Source: Symsagittifera roscoffensis
Taxonomy: Eukaryota > Xenacoelomorpha > Acoela > Convolutidae
DNA length: 31,541 nucleotides
Reading direction: 5' to 3'
NCBI RefSeq assembly: GCF_963678635.1
Contig: NW_026971444.1
Coordinates: 1-31,541, forward strand
Below the pieces are notes generated by a model that saw nothing but the letters and a program-made list of their open reading frames with translations, made no database searches and was not told the origin of the DNA. Position numbers and translations under genes: made by a program. Numbering within the stretch: position 1 is the stretch's first letter; every line of letters begins with the position of its first letter. Positions 30,220 through 31,541 of this stretch are shown here, in pieces.

Positions 30220-30693
30220 TTATTTTAGTTTTTTATAACCAGACAAAGTGCAGATTTATGCCTCTTTACAAAAAAGAACACAGAAACTTAAGTTTTGATT
30301 TTTTGCCTATTTAAATCACCAGGTTTCAAGCGATCCATTAAGTTCAATTCTTAACTCGATAGAAAACAATTTCTCAAATGTATATCGGCCAAATTGATAA
30401 TTTCAATTTTTTCCTTAAGTTATGGTTTTTTTTTAAAATATTTGTTTCAAAAAATTATAGAGCCTCGTTTTCACCACAATAGTTCTCGCAAGAGCGACTC
30501 TTTAACTGTTTTTTTTTTCGGAAAGGTAGCTAACGAACCTCGAAACGTTCAATTCAATAAACATTAAAACAACAACTCTAATCTAGATCCTCAAATCATA
30601 AAATTGAAGGCTATGAGATTATAGTTGGCAGGATCGTTATGGCAGGAATGTTATATAGATATTCTAACCTAATTTTCTGTGTTTTCTGTACAG

Positions 30694-30864
30694 GAACCAT
30701 TTTTTTCTCATCTAAAAACAGAAAGAGTCTGTTTCTGGGAAGAATCATTAGAGATCAGTTCACTGCATAACCGCAACAAGAAAAACATGTTTCGAGCATA
30801 CACAATAGCCCTAGCAATACAACGCAAATTAACTATTGTTATAACAAAAGTTGCGTTGCACTAG
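30694..30864 (+). CDS. Exon C copy in the second tandem unit
   Basis: Identical in protein sequence to 28563-28733 and with the same acceptor TTTTCTGTACAG. If the gene is read through both units, this would be an alternative or duplicated terminal exon. Confidence 0.3.
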   Translation, partial: EPFFSHLKTERVCFWEESLEISSLHNRNKKNMFRAYTIALAIQRKLTIVITKVALH

Positions 30865-31541
30865 ATTCGAAAGTTTCAGGTAATGTGTACTGATGGTTTG
30901 CACAACCGTCTATCCAATGGTTGTTCGGGGTTAGAGAACTAACAGTAGATTTTTTTTCTAGCTAGGAATAGCCTAGATGTAGATAATTCTGATAAGAAAC
31001 TAGATGAGAACTAAAGAAAATTAAGAAAACTCGGTTGTCTGTCCATGGGAGTCCATCCCTGTAGCCAGTCCTGGCCTGTGAAAAAATTATTTCAAACTTT
31101 TGGTGGTATGGCACTAAACTTCTTGGAGCAGTCTTAGATTCCAGGCCTAGACTTTCATAGTTTTTGGTTGAATTTCTAAAACTGCAAAAGTTTTTGAATC
31201 TGCCCGAAATCAAAACAAGCCAAAGGCACAAGATTTTCCCATAAAAGAAAACCCATAGCTTATTTGGCAGAAAATCGCAGTAGAACTGCATTTGTAGATT
31301 GAATATTGAAAATAAAAATCAAAACTTTCACAAACTTAAAATAAGCAAACTGTTTTTATGAGCCTAAAAATGACTTTGCGGCGCTAAAAAGATAAGAACA
31401 TATTTGGAAACAATTGATGATTTCCTGGATGGGTACTTGACAGGTGTCCAGGCCTGGTTTTTCCAGGATGTTTTTAAAACTTCTGGCAGGGTTCTTGGAT
31501 CGCATGTGAGTTCAGGACTGCCACGATTGTCCGGGACTCTT

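Larger units (their letters stand above)
29477..31541. repeat. 2.13-kb tandem duplication, copy 2 (cut by window end)
   Basis: Matches copy 1 over 2065 bp with about six substitutions (for example 27429/29559, 27481/29611, 27892/30022) and a one-base homopolymer difference, roughly 99.7 percent identity. The window stops before the unit ends, so more copies may follow. Confidence 0.93.

Overview
The window looks like nematode nuclear DNA, probably Caenorhabditis-like. This is inferred from its AT-richness, TTTTCAG-type splice acceptors, small candidate introns and A/T-rich flank repeats. I see no rRNA, tRNA gene, CRISPR array or bacterial gene organisation.

The centre is a single, very large Ty3/Gypsy-type LTR retroelement with an envelope gene, about 19.4 kb (6299-25691). 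Its two 403-bp LTRs differ at one base (6413 A, 25403 G). A primer-binding-site candidate lies at 6712. The order is: leader; a small basic ORF (7962-8429); a long Gag with a CCHC knuckle; protease (DSGA); reverse transcriptase (YLDD) with RNase H; integrase (HHCC, DD35E, GPY). The element then has a rearranged envelope region, two unrecognised accessory ORFs (21891-22595 and 22628-23695), a 1.6-kb non-coding tail and the 3' LTR. Gag-Pol carries five in-frame stops and two or three frame changes. The reading frames on either side of each stop stay intact.

The most striking part is 17371-20167. A near-identical inverted repeat (461 and 468 bp; two substitutions and one 7-bp gap) flanks a 1.87-kb spacer. 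The minus strand of the spacer holds the beginning of the envelope gene, with its signal peptide, plus a small membrane ORF and a Pro/Ser/Thr-rich ORF. The rest of the envelope, including its transmembrane segment, continues on the plus strand from the right repeat arm. The upstream half of the env region is therefore turned around relative to the rest. This could be a one-off rearrangement or an invertible segment.

The left flank (1-6298) has no convincing gene. It holds a G-rich stretch, arrays of a TTATAATCGATTATAA palindrome, a GTCGA repeat, a 1.44-kb tandem duplication with a 233-bp palindrome in each copy, and a short tandem repeat. The right flank (25692-31541) holds exon-like pieces of an unidentified plus-strand host gene. 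A 2.13-kb tandem duplication, about 99.7 percent identical, covers its downstream exons and runs past the window end.
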